A stretch of DNA of 64,000 nucleotides, taken from Novosphingobium sp. PhB57 (GTDB lineage: Bacteria > Pseudomonadota > Alphaproteobacteria > Sphingomonadales > Sphingomonadaceae). The stretch spans positions 186,001 to 250,000 of the forward strand of contig NZ_SMBO01000004.1 of assembly GCF_004342985.1 (NCBI RefSeq). Direction: 5' to 3'. The notes below the pieces were generated by a model. It did no database searches and was not told the DNA's origin. It saw only the letters and a program-made list of their open reading frames with translations. Positions 48,179-56,800 of the stretch are shown here, in pieces; within the stretch, counting starts at the first letter, position 1, and each line of letters opens with the position of its first letter. Both the position numbers and the translations under genes were made by a program.

Positions 48179-49891
48179 TCACTGAGCGTCGAGCATGACC
48201 AGGGCGACACCCTGACGCGGCAGGCGCAGCGAGACACGGGCATCCTTGCCGCTTGCGCTCACGGCGATCCGCTCCGCCTGCATGCGCGACGCGGCTTCCA
48301 GCTGGGCATATTGGTTCTGGTCGGGAGACTGGGGCGATCCCATCTTCTGCCAAGCCGCGAAGGCATTGGCGTGGTCGCGGTCCACCCGCCACAGGCTCGC
48401 CCCGGCAGGCGCGACCTTGAGGCCCTTGAAGTTGACGGTCACCTGCGCGTCGGGCCCGGCGACGTCATCGTCGTGATAGTGCCAGAGCAGCAGCGCCACT
48501 TTGCCCTCGGCCGTCCGCGTGGCGATGGAGCCGATGTCGGCATTGCCTTGCACGCCTTGCGCCATCACCGCTTCGAGCGGGATCTGCGCGGCGTTGACCG
48601 TCGCCAGCTTCGTCTCGCCAAGCTGGGCGAACATGCGGAATACGTTGAGCACCGGCAGGTCGACGCCATTCGTGGAAAGCTGGCGATAGCCGGCGAACCA
48701 GGGCTGGTCTTCGAACTCGAAGGACCAGGACAACACGCCTTCCAGGTTGACCTTGCGCTTCTGCGCCAGTTCCCAGATCCGCGCGAAGCTGGCCGCCGTG
48801 TAGCTGGAATACATCGTGCCGTTGCGATAGTCGTTCTGCGGGCCGGGGCAGGCCGCGCAGCCCTCCGGATCGCTTTCGCCGATCACCACCGGCTTGCCCG
48901 CCAGCGCAGGGATCGACAGCACTTTGGTGAAACCGCCATCGGTCTCGCGCAGATGCGTGGCTATGCCCATGCGGACATGCCCGTCCACGAAGGAGGGCTT
49001 GCCCTTGGCATGAAACGAAAGAAAATCGGTGGGCGTGCCCGTCTCGCCGGTCGCATAGTTCTTCCCCGAGGATACGTGCTTGAGGAAACCGTCCATGAAC
49101 GTGCCGCCGGGCCCCGCCACATCCGGCCCACCCACGCGCGCGCTCGGCAGGGCCTTGCGGATCGCTGCAACGGCGTAGTCGTGCAGCTTGTAGAATTCCT
49201 CGGGACTTGCCGACCAGTAGAAGTTGGAATTGGGCTCGTTCCAGACTTCGAAGTACCAGCTTTCCACCTCCGCCTTGCCATAGCGCTCGATATTGTGGAG
49301 CGTCCACTGGCGCACCAGTTCCGCCCACTTCTCGTAATCCTTCGGCGGATAGGTCCAGCCGGTGGCGATCAGTTTGTAGTCGAAGCCTGGGCGCCAGCTA
49401 TGCTGGTAAGGCGTGCCCTTGGGCGCGCTGGAAAGCGCCTCCGGCATGAAGCCGATCTGGAGATAGGGCCGCACGCCGCGCGCCAGATAGGCGTCGATGA
49501 TCCCGTCCACCACCGTCCAGTCGTAGACCGGCTTGCCGTCCTTGCCTTCGCTGTAGGCATTGGTGCTGCCCCACTTGAACGCCGGCGTGCCATCGCCCGA
49601 ACTCAGCAGGTTATGAGCGCGGAAGTAGACCTGGCCGGACTTCAGTTTGCCCAGTTCGACCAGCAGCTTGCGGCCGTCCTTCATCGTCGCATAGTTCGGC
49701 TCGTCGGCACCGAAGAACCGCCACACGGGGGGCAGCTTGCCCTCGGCCCGGGCGGTATCGACGGTGACGGTCACGTCCCTAGCGGTATCGGTCAGCGCCG
49801 TCCCGGCCTTGCCGGCCGCCGTCTGCGCATGGACCGGCAGGGGAAGCGTCATGAACGCGGCCATTGCAGCGATCGCCCTGGATATCGTCAT
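48179..49891 (-). CDS. GH39-like exported glycoside hydrolase
   Basis: This exported retaining glycosidase has 570 aa. A signal peptide (MTISRAIAAMAAFMTLPLPV/HAQ) is followed by a TIM barrel typical of GH39 (beta-xylosidase/iduronidase-like clan A). The acid/base is Glu219 in WYFEVWNEPN and the nucleophile is Glu339 in PVVIGESDPEG. Further family motifs are VWRFFGADEPNYAT at the start and LSWSFEFEDQPWF near the end of the barrel. A C-terminal beta-sandwich follows from about residue 440. It stands between a TBDR and the sugar-acid permease, so it probably trims an imported oligosaccharide in the periplasm. The specificity (xylose, uronic acid or deoxysugar) cannot be read from sequence. Confidence 0.87.
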   Translation of the reverse strand: MTISRAIAAMAAFMTLPLPVHAQTAAGKAGTALTDTARDVTVTVDTARAEGKLPPVWRFFGADEPNYATMKDGRKLLVELGKLKSGQVYFRAHNLLSSGDGTPAFKWGSTNAYSEGKDGKPVYDWTVVDGIIDAYLARGVRPYLQIGFMPEALSSAPKGTPYQHSWRPGFDYKLIATGWTYPPKDYEKWAELVRQWTLHNIERYGKAEVESWYFEVWNEPNSNFYWSASPEEFYKLHDYAVAAIRKALPSARVGGPDVAGPGGTFMDGFLKHVSSGKNYATGETGTPTDFLSFHAKGKPSFVDGHVRMGIATHLRETDGGFTKVLSIPALAGKPVVIGESDPEGCAACPGPQNDYRNGTMYSSYTAASFARIWELAQKRKVNLEGVLSWSFEFEDQPWFAGYRQLSTNGVDLPVLNVFRMFAQLGETKLATVNAAQIPLEAVMAQGVQGNADIGSIATRTAEGKVALLLWHYHDDDVAGPDAQVTVNFKGLKVAPAGASLWRVDRDHANAFAAWQKMGSPQSPDQNQYAQLEAASRMQAERIAVSASGKDARVSLRLPRQGVALVMLDAQ

Positions 49892-49928
49892 CGGGTCATC
49901 CTCTTGAATGGGAGCATTGCCAAAGTCC

Positions 49929-52688
49929 TCACATCTTGGCCCGGAAACCGAGCGCGATGGTGCGGGTGTAAAGGACCGTATCGCGCGGGAAGAGCGCCGG
50001 GTCGTTGAAAGAGGTCTTGTAAAGGTTCTTCAACACATTGGTCGCGTCCAGCACGACCGTGAAGTCCGGATTGATCTCATAGGAGAATGACAGGTCAAGG
50101 TTGCTGATCTGTCCATTGGTGATGAAATTCGGATTGATGCCGGTGAAGTGCAGTCCGGCGTTGTACTTGTCGCGCCAGACATAGGATGCCCGGCCCGAGA
50201 AACCGCCCTTCTCATAGATCAGAGTCGCGCTGGCGGAATACTTGGAGACGTTCTGGAACGGGATGTCCATGTAACCGGTGACGCCCGGCAAGGGAGAAAG
50301 CGCCTTGTTCTTGCCGTCGATATACGTGCCGTTCGCGCTCACGCCGATGCCGTCGAGCCAGGTGGGCAGCCCCTTGGGGAACAGGGTCACACCGCCCTCG
50401 ATCCCCTGGATCTTGCCCGAACCCGAGTTTTCCGGCCGGGTGATCTGGTAGACGCCGTTGTCGGCCCCGAGGTAGTCGATATCGAAATTGCTGGTGACGG
50501 ACTGGATGAAGCCCGTCACGTCGCGGCGGAACAGGGTGGCGGTGATCGAGCTGGACCGATCGATGTACCATTCCAGCGACAAGTCGTAATTGTCCGAGCG
50601 GATCGGCTTCAGGTCGGCATTGCCGCTGCTGCCGCGTCCGAAAGGCTGCTGTCCCGGGACGGGCGGCGTCAGCGTCACTGCTGGGTTGAGCTGGGCGAAG
50701 CTGGGCCGGGTGATCGTCTTGCTGGCGGCGAAGCGCAGGAACAGATTGTCCTTCAGCTTGTAGCGCAGCGCCAGGCTGGGCAGGACGTCGGTGCTCTCGT
50801 TACGGATCGTGACGGGCGAGGTCGCCCCGCGCAGGACCAGGAAGGCGTTCGACGTGATGTCGGTTCGGATAACCCGCAAGCCGATCTGACCGTCCAGCCG
50901 CCCCGCCTCGATATTGGCCTGCAGATAGCCGGCATAGTTCTTCTCGGTGATGTCGAAGTGCTGCGTATCCTGGAAAGCCGGATCGGCGGCGGCCAAGCCG
51001 AAGGTCTGGCGCAAGTCGCCGATCCGATCGAGCAGGTAGCTGGTGGAAGGCGTCGCCCATTGCCGCGCATAGGGCCGCGTGCCCTTGTAGAACCCGCCGG
51101 GAGTCAGCGTCATCAAGCCGGGCAGATCGTCCGCCTTGATGGAGTAGCACTTGACCGCGCCGGTGGCGGAGCAGTTGACGGTCTGCACGAAGGAGTCCGA
51201 CCTCGCATCCCGTTTGCTGATGCGGGCGCCGGCGTCGATCCCGGAAAAGATCAGGAATGGCGAGCGGTAGGAGACGTCCGCGCGCCACGCCAGTTCCTTG
51301 CCGTCACCCACGGTGCGCGTCGTCGAGAGGCGTGAGAGATAATAGCGTGACGGATCGGCGATATCGTCGGCGGGGAGCACGAAAGTCGGCGTTCCCGAAC
51401 CATTGTTGAACACCGCATCCGTGCGCGCGGCGATGAAATCGACATCGAGGTTGTTGGCGATGTCGGTGGCCTTGGAGCGCGTATAGGAAAACTCGCTCGA
51501 TGCCTCCCAGTCGCCGCTCTTCCAATCCGCCCCGAGCGCGCCCTGGTAGCGGTCCGCGGTGTTCTGGTAGGCTTGCCCGAACTGCGCCACGCGCCCGCCG
51601 GCGATGCTCAGCGACTGCACCAGCTTGGTGTCGTCCACGAACTGGAGCGGCGAGAGCAGCGTGCCGTTCATCGAGGTGAAGTTCTGGTTGCCGTTGCCCT
51701 TTTCGCGGTAGCCGTAGAACAGGCCGTCGGCATGGACGGTCAGCCGGTCGTCCGGCGCCCATTGCAGCGCGACGTTCACGGCGGGCCGCTTGCGCGTGCC
51801 GATCCGGTCGAAGGCGCCGATGACATCGGTGCGGAACACCCGGGGGTCGGCGGCGCCCGTACCGCGCGGGTCGAGCGGTACGCCGGGCGTGTAAGGCGCG
51901 CGGCTGTTATCGAGATTGTAGCCGAAATAGCCGCCGCCGAAGATCGTCTCGTCGCGGTAGCGGGTCTGGTGGAATGAAACGCTCACCAGCGCGCCGATCT
52001 CGCCGATGCCGGTGGACCAGCGATCGGTCAGCAATGCGCTGGCATAAGGGTCGATCTTGTCGGCCTGCTCGCTGTAGACCTCACGGCCGGCCAGCGCGAG
52101 CTGGAAACCCTTGAAGTCGAACGGCCGCCTGGTCCGCACGTCGATGAGACCGGCGATGCCGCCTTCGAGCTGCTCCGCGGAACGGGACTTGTAGACGTCG
52201 ACGCCGGCCACCAGATCCGCCGGAACGTCTGCAAGCGAGAGCGAGCGGCCGGTGGTGGTGAAGATGTTGCGCCCGTTGATGAGCGTCACCACGTCGGGCA
52301 GCCCGCGGATCAGCACGGTGGCGGATTCCCCGCGGGCGCGCGGAGCGACCTGGACGCCGGGCACACGCTGGAGCGCTTCCACGACATTGTTGTCCGGCAG
52401 CTTGCCGATGTCCTCGGCCACGACCGAGTCCACCAGTTGCTGGGCGTTGCGCTTGATGTTCTGCGCGGAAGAGAGGCTGGCCCGCATGCCGGTGACGATG
52501 ATGTCCTGGCTGGAAACGCCCGGGTCCGGCGCCTCGCCCCCGCGCTCGGCTGCCACGGCCTGAGCGGCATCCTGCGCAGAGTCTGGCCCGGAAACCTGTG
52601 CGGCGTCCTGAGCGGCGTGGGCGGTGCCTGATAGCGTGAAAAGGATGGCGATCGCGGATGCGCTGCCCAGACCAAATCCAGTTTTCAT
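49929..52688 (-). CDS. TonB-dependent receptor of the sugar-acid/GH39 locus
   Basis: This outer-membrane receptor of 919 aa belongs to the large carbohydrate-type TBDR family without an STN domain. The signal peptide MKTGFGLGSASAIAILFTLS is followed by an Ala/Gln/Asp-rich linker and the TonB box DIIVTGMRASLSSA. The plug has VEALQRVPGVQVAPRARGES and TVLIRGLPDVVTLINGRN; the barrel ends at RTIALGFRAKM. It is the first gene of the minus-strand operon leading to GH39, MFS, dehydratase and dehydrogenase genes. It is divergent from a GntR regulator. A TCATACTAGAT element lies about 30 bases upstream of its start. Confidence 0.93.
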   Translation of the reverse strand: MKTGFGLGSASAIAILFTLSGTAHAAQDAAQVSGPDSAQDAAQAVAAERGGEAPDPGVSSQDIIVTGMRASLSSAQNIKRNAQQLVDSVVAEDIGKLPDNNVVEALQRVPGVQVAPRARGESATVLIRGLPDVVTLINGRNIFTTTGRSLSLADVPADLVAGVDVYKSRSAEQLEGGIAGLIDVRTRRPFDFKGFQLALAGREVYSEQADKIDPYASALLTDRWSTGIGEIGALVSVSFHQTRYRDETIFGGGYFGYNLDNSRAPYTPGVPLDPRGTGAADPRVFRTDVIGAFDRIGTRKRPAVNVALQWAPDDRLTVHADGLFYGYREKGNGNQNFTSMNGTLLSPLQFVDDTKLVQSLSIAGGRVAQFGQAYQNTADRYQGALGADWKSGDWEASSEFSYTRSKATDIANNLDVDFIAARTDAVFNNGSGTPTFVLPADDIADPSRYYLSRLSTTRTVGDGKELAWRADVSYRSPFLIFSGIDAGARISKRDARSDSFVQTVNCSATGAVKCYSIKADDLPGLMTLTPGGFYKGTRPYARQWATPSTSYLLDRIGDLRQTFGLAAADPAFQDTQHFDITEKNYAGYLQANIEAGRLDGQIGLRVIRTDITSNAFLVLRGATSPVTIRNESTDVLPSLALRYKLKDNLFLRFAASKTITRPSFAQLNPAVTLTPPVPGQQPFGRGSSGNADLKPIRSDNYDLSLEWYIDRSSSITATLFRRDVTGFIQSVTSNFDIDYLGADNGVYQITRPENSGSGKIQGIEGGVTLFPKGLPTWLDGIGVSANGTYIDGKNKALSPLPGVTGYMDIPFQNVSKYSASATLIYEKGGFSGRASYVWRDKYNAGLHFTGINPNFITNGQISNLDLSFSYEINPDFTVVLDATNVLKNLYKTSFNDPALFPRDTVLYTRTIALGFRAKM

Positions 52689-52711
52689 GATATCCCCTCC
52701 GAGTCTGTCTT

Positions 52712-52730
52712 TTATTTCTCATACTAGATT
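52712..52730. promoter_or_regulatory. Candidate GntR operator, copy A (TBDR side)
   Basis: TTATTTCTCATACTAGATT. It shares TTCTCATACTAGAT exactly with copy B, 83 bases away, and differs slightly from copy C. It overlaps the expected promoter of the TBDR operon. Confidence 0.6.
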
Positions 52731-52794
52731 GCCGATCATTCTCGGCATGACAAGCCTGATTCCGGCATATCGCCGCCTCAAACCGAAAATTGGT

Positions 52795-52815
52795 ATTTTT
52801 TTCTCATACTAGATG
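52795..52815. promoter_or_regulatory. Candidate GntR operator, copy B (regulator side)
   Basis: This copy begins with a T-rich run and contains TTTCTCATACTAGATG, in the same orientation as copy A, about 60 bases before the GntR start codon, which suggests autoregulation. Confidence 0.6.
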
Positions 52816-52873
52816 TGCGCGACAACGTCGCTCCGGGCTTGACGTCAGCGCGAGGACCGCAGACGAGGGGTGG

Positions 52874-53608
52874 ATGAGCGTTGAAGACGACCATCCCCTG
52901 TCGCGGCACGCGACGCAGCCGACACGGGCGATCCATGATCGGATCGCACACGACCTGGCGATCGCGATCGTCGGAGGCCGCTACCAGCCCGGCGAAATGC
53001 TTCCGGGGGAAGAGCGCTACAGCGCGGAACAGGGCGTTTCGCGCACCGCCTACCGGGAAGCCGTGCGTGTTCTTTCCGCCAAGGGCCTGGTCTATAGCCG
53101 CACCAAGAGCGGCACCCGCATCAACGAGCGTCTGCGCTGGAACATCCTAGACCTCGATGTTCTGGCCTGGATGTTCGAGGCCGGGCCGACGCCGGAATTC
53201 CTGCGGGACATCTTCGAACTGCGCACCGTGGTCGAACCCGCCGCAGCCCAGTTCGCGGCCATGCGCCGCGACGGACAGGACATCTCGCGCATGGGTCACG
53301 CGCTAGAGGAAATGCGCCGTTTCGGGCTACAAACCTCGGAAGGCCGTGCGGCAGACCAGAGCTTTCACAACCTGATCCTGATGGCCACCCGCAACGAGGC
53401 GCTCATCAATCTGGCCACTTCGGTGACCGCCGTGGTCGCCTGGACCACTCGCTTCGCCCGCGACGAACGCAAGGAATCGCGCGATCCCATGCCCGATCAC
53501 GATGCCGTGTTCGACGCCATCCTGCGCGGGGACCCCGAAGACGCGCGGCTCAAGATGCTCGCCCTCATCGGCAATGCCTCGCGCGATGCGGGAATGTCGG
53601 GCGCTTAG
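52874..53608 (+). CDS. GntR-family (FadR subgroup) regulator of the sugar-acid locus
   Basis: This transcription regulator has 244 aa. The winged helix (about 18-85) reads IAIVGGRYQPGEMLPGEERY and GVSRTAYREAVRVLSAKGLV. The C-terminal FCD effector domain (about 105-235) has LRDIFELRTVVEPAAAQFAA and the metal-site motifs DQSFHNLIL and PDHDAVFDAI. FCD regulators usually sense organic or sugar acids, which agrees with the divergent dehydratase/permease operon. The ATG at 52874 with GAGGGG just upstream is used; the frame is open further back through the operator region. Copies A and B of the CATACTAGAT element flank its promoter. Confidence 0.92.
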   Translation: MSVEDDHPLSRHATQPTRAIHDRIAHDLAIAIVGGRYQPGEMLPGEERYSAEQGVSRTAYREAVRVLSAKGLVYSRTKSGTRINERLRWNILDLDVLAWMFEAGPTPEFLRDIFELRTVVEPAAAQFAAMRRDGQDISRMGHALEEMRRFGLQTSEGRAADQSFHNLILMATRNEALINLATSVTAVVAWTTRFARDERKESRDPMPDHDAVFDAILRGDPEDARLKMLALIGNASRDAGMSGA

Positions 53609-53622
53609 CGGCCAGGACCTCG

Positions 53623-53642
53623 TTTATTTTTCATACGAGATT
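53623..53642. promoter_or_regulatory. Candidate GntR operator, copy C (downstream of the regulator)
   Basis: TTTATTTTTCATACGAGATT matches copies A and B at most positions and has the same orientation, but lies in the 54-base gap between the convergent GntR and S10 peptidase genes, an odd place for an operator. Confidence 0.45.
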
Positions 53643-53662
53643 CGGCGCTTGCTACAGTTCCG

Positions 53663-55303
53663 TCAGCGACCCGTTCCGCTGCCGCTTGACGTCTTGCGGA
53701 TGAAGGCGGCCACGTTGTCGTGAAGGGCGTGAAGTGACGGCAGGTGCGCGTAGACCATGTGGCCAGACTCGTAATACCGATACTCGATATTCGCCTGCAG
53801 GGCGGGAGGCACCGGCAAGTGCCGCATCTCGAACACGCCTTCGAAATAAGGCGTCGAAACGTCGTAATAGCCACCGTTGACCATGACCTTCATCGTCGGA
53901 TTCTGCTTCATCGCGATGGCCAGGTCCGGCAGCACATTGGGCAGCGCGATCAACGGCTTCCCGGCGGCGGGCGGCTTGTGCCGATAGTCCCAGCTGCCAT
54001 AGATGCCGATGCCGGGCTTGAACTGCTTCTCGCCGCCCTCGCCCGCCGCGTAATGCAGGGTGCCGCGCGCATATTGGTTGAAGGCGGCAACGTAGGCGCC
54101 TTCGAGTGCCGCGCTCTGCGGGTCGTAGTCCGCCACCTTGCTGAGCGGATCGAGCGTCGCCCCGGCGAAGCGCGTGTCCAGAGTGCCGGTTGTCAGTCCC
54201 TGGTCCGACAGCAGTTCTTTCTGGAAAGCGCCATATTCGATCCTGAGATTGGTCTTCAGGAGATAGTCGGCCGATAGGCCCGTATAGGCCGCCAGTCGTT
54301 CCGCGATTTGCCGCCGCTCGGCGTCGGTCAGCGCATTGCCCTTCATCAGCGCCTGGGCATATTCCCCGGTGGCGAAGGCCTCCACTTGCGCCAGAAACGC
54401 CTTGAGATCGTCCGGCCGGTCAGCCAGCTTGCGATGATACCATGCCGTCGCCGCGTAAGTCGGCAAGGCGACGATATAGGGCAGATCGACCGAGGGATTG
54501 GACTGCGGATCGTCGGGCATCAGGTCCCAGTTCAGGATGTCCGACAGCAGGATCACGCCGTTCAGGTCGATCGAACGCGCCTGCAGCGCCAGGGTCATGC
54601 CGGCCGCCCGCATCGTGCCGTAGCTTTCGCCGAACAGGTACTTGGGCGAATTCCAGCGACCGTATTTCGAGAGGAATTGCTCCACGAATTGCGAAAAGGC
54701 GTCGATGTCCTGGTCCACGCCGTAAAAGGCCTTGACCTTGTCCTTCCCCGCGATGCGGCTGAAGCCGGTGCCGGGTGCATCGATGAACACGAGGTCGCTG
54801 GCGTCGAGCAGGCTCGCGTCATTATTGACGGTATTGTACGGCGCCGGCCCGGTATGGGCGCTGTCGGCGGTTTCCACCCGCACCGGACCGAAGGCGCCCA
54901 TGTGGAGCCAGACGCTCGACGATCCGGGACCGCCGTTGAAAAGGAAAGTGATCGGGCGTCCGGGCGTTCGCACGCCGTCCTTGAAATAGGCGGTGTAGAA
55001 CATCGAGGCTTCGGCCTTGCCGCCCTTCTTGTCGTCCTCGTCTTCGGACGAACGGGCATCGAGGGCGTCGGTGTCTTCCCATCCCTTGGCATGAACGACC
55101 AGCGTGCCCGCCACGGCGTGGTAGGCCACGCGTGAACCCGCGATCGAAACCGCGCCCGTGGACTGCACCGCTTCGGGCTGGAACAGCGCGGGGTTTTCGG
55201 CATCGCCCGCAGGCACGTCCGGCGCGCTGGCCGCAGGTGCGGCAAACGCGGCAGACGCGGCCAGGAGCGAGGCAAGCGGCAGGGCGGCCAAAGAATACTT
55301 CAT
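53663..55303 (-). CDS. S10-family serine carboxypeptidase, exported
   Basis: This secreted serine carboxypeptidase-like protein has about 546 aa. The signal peptide MKYSLAALPLASLLAASAAF runs to about AAP. The oxyanion motif is ITFLFNGGPGSSSVWLHMG, the catalytic Ser lies in YLFGESYGTMRA, and the catalytic His is in YYESGHMVYAH near the C-terminus. An acidic Glu/Asp/Lys cluster (about residues 76-88) precedes the fold. Bacterial S10 proteins of this size are common in sphingomonads. The ATG at 55303 is chosen because it opens the signal peptide; an upstream ATG adds ten residues. It is convergent with the GntR gene and may feed peptides to the neighbouring oxoprolinase locus, which is inference. 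Confidence 0.9.
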   Translation of the reverse strand: MKYSLAALPLASLLAASAAFAAPAASAPDVPAGDAENPALFQPEAVQSTGAVSIAGSRVAYHAVAGTLVVHAKGWEDTDALDARSSEDEDDKKGGKAEASMFYTAYFKDGVRTPGRPITFLFNGGPGSSSVWLHMGAFGPVRVETADSAHTGPAPYNTVNNDASLLDASDLVFIDAPGTGFSRIAGKDKVKAFYGVDQDIDAFSQFVEQFLSKYGRWNSPKYLFGESYGTMRAAGMTLALQARSIDLNGVILLSDILNWDLMPDDPQSNPSVDLPYIVALPTYAATAWYHRKLADRPDDLKAFLAQVEAFATGEYAQALMKGNALTDAERRQIAERLAAYTGLSADYLLKTNLRIEYGAFQKELLSDQGLTTGTLDTRFAGATLDPLSKVADYDPQSAALEGAYVAAFNQYARGTLHYAAGEGGEKQFKPGIGIYGSWDYRHKPPAAGKPLIALPNVLPDLAIAMKQNPTMKVMVNGGYYDVSTPYFEGVFEMRHLPVPPALQANIEYRYYESGHMVYAHLPSLHALHDNVAAFIRKTSSGSGTGR

Positions 55304-55418
55304 CCAGCGTCTTTCGGGAAAATGCGGCCGCATCGTCAGGCCGCGATACCATTTTCGATGACACGCCCGCCCCGTTTCCGAATGGCCGGTGCGCCGCAGT
55401 CCGTCCGGTGCGAGGGGA

Positions 55419-55676
55419 TCATTCGTAATGCGGATCCTGGAGTGCGTTCATCCAGTCTGGGCACTTGTTCTCCGCCTCGCCGCGAAAGGCTTCGCTGTTG
55501 AAGGCCATGAAATCGTGAGCGGCGTCCCGCGCCGTCATGTCGGCGGGGATGCGGTAGCTCGCCGCCACCGCGTCACCGCAAGCCGCGGTCCAGCCGGCGA
55601 CGTCTCTTTCCCGCTGCATCCAGAGCTGGACCAGCCAGAGAAAATCGTGGCGCTTGTCCTGCATCGTCGGCATCAT
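55419..55676 (-). CDS. Small hypothetical protein (85 aa)
   Basis: I do not recognise this protein. It is an acidic, probably cytosolic 85-residue product with a Trp-rich N-terminal helix (KRHDFLWLVQLWMQRERDVA) and the segments YRIPADMTARDAAHDFMAF and NKCPDWMNALQDPHYE. The first of two adjoining ATGs at 55676 has GAAGG six bases upstream, which supports translation. It lies between the S10 peptidase gene and a histone-deacetylase-like gene on the same strand, 110 bases from the latter. Confidence 0.65.
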   Translation of the reverse strand: MMPTMQDKRHDFLWLVQLWMQRERDVAGWTAACGDAVAASYRIPADMTARDAAHDFMAFNSEAFRGEAENKCPDWMNALQDPHYE

Positions 55677-55786
55677 GCAAGTCCTTCAAAAGTGACAGAG
55701 ACGCTTGGTTGCATGGCGGGATCGCCCGTGCAACCTCCCGCAGGCCCCGCTTCGAAAAATCGGCCTGTTCCCGAAGCCGCGATATC

Positions 55787-56716
55787 TCAGGCACCATGAC
55801 CGGCCGCCTCGCCTGCCGCATTGTGCAGGCCCGCGCCCAAGGCCAGAACGGTGCGGGCGTGCCTGCCCGCCACGGCGGCGCGGTCCGCGCCGTAGCCGCC
55901 GCCCAGAGTGCTCGCCAAGGGGAGGCCCCGCCGCCGCGCTTCGCGCGCGACCATCCGGTCCCGCGCGAGCAGGCCGTCATCGGACAGCGCCAGTCGGCCC
56001 AGTCGATCCTCGCCATGAGCGTCGACACCGGCCTGCATGAGGATCAGGTCCGGCATGAATTCATCGAGCACACCCGGCAGCGTGCGGCCGAGGATGTCCA
56101 TGTAGTCGGCATCGCCCATCCCGTCGGGCAGCGCGATATCCAGGGAGGAGCGCGCCTTGCGGGTGGGGAAATTCTTCTCCGCATGGAGGGACAAGGTGAA
56201 TATGTCGCCGCGACCGGCAGTCAGCGCCGCGGTGCCGTCTCCCTGGTGCACGTCGAGGTCCAGGATCAGGATACGGGCGGCATCGCCCTCCTCGATCAGC
56301 CGGTTCGCGGCCACGGCCAGATCGTTGAACACGCAGTAGCCCGCCCCGGTATCCGCCAGCGCGTGATGACTGCCGCCCGCGCTGTTGGCCGCATAGCCGT
56401 GCCGCAAGGCGAGCTTCGCCGCGAGCCAGGTGCCGCCGACGGAAAGCTGCGATCTCCGGGAAATGCCCGCGTCCACCGCAAACCCGATCCTGCGCACCTT
56501 GGCGGCCGGAACGGTGCAGCTGAGAACTTCCTCGACATAGTCCGGGTCATGGACGGCTTCGAGCCAGCGGCGGGGCATCTCTTCCGGCAGGTGCTCGGTC
56601 ATGGGCGCATGGCTGGCGCGAAGCGCGTGCATCACCAGCGCATACTTGTCGTGAAGAAATGTCCCGGCCGCCCTTGTCGGGACCACATATGCGGGATGGT
56701 GGACGACATGCAGCAT
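55787..56716 (-). CDS. Histone-deacetylase-like amidohydrolase
   Basis: This zinc amidohydrolase of the HDAC/acetylpolyamine-amidohydrolase superfamily has 309 aa. Catalytic motifs are in order: the double His in AGGSHHALAD, the zinc Asp and His in LILDLDVHQGDGT, and the second zinc Asp in MQAGVDAHGEDRLGRLALSD. The transition-state Tyr motif is GGGYG near the end. The short class-IV-like layout suggests a small-molecule deacylase rather than a histone enzyme. It lies 84 bases downstream of the DUF2891 gene on the same strand, at the end of the oxoprolinase operon, so it may open an acyl-amide in the same pathway. Confidence 0.9.
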   Translation of the reverse strand: MLHVVHHPAYVVPTRAAGTFLHDKYALVMHALRASHAPMTEHLPEEMPRRWLEAVHDPDYVEEVLSCTVPAAKVRRIGFAVDAGISRRSQLSVGGTWLAAKLALRHGYAANSAGGSHHALADTGAGYCVFNDLAVAANRLIEEGDAARILILDLDVHQGDGTAALTAGRGDIFTLSLHAEKNFPTRKARSSLDIALPDGMGDADYMDILGRTLPGVLDEFMPDLILMQAGVDAHGEDRLGRLALSDDGLLARDRMVAREARRRGLPLASTLGGGYGADRAAVAGRHARTVLALGAGLHNAAGEAAGHGA

Positions 56717-56800
56717 CGCCCGGCAGACTAGCGGTCCCGGCAGTGGCCGTCGAGCCCGCGCACCAGAGCCGGCGCGGGCCCGCTTGCCGATCGCCCGGCG

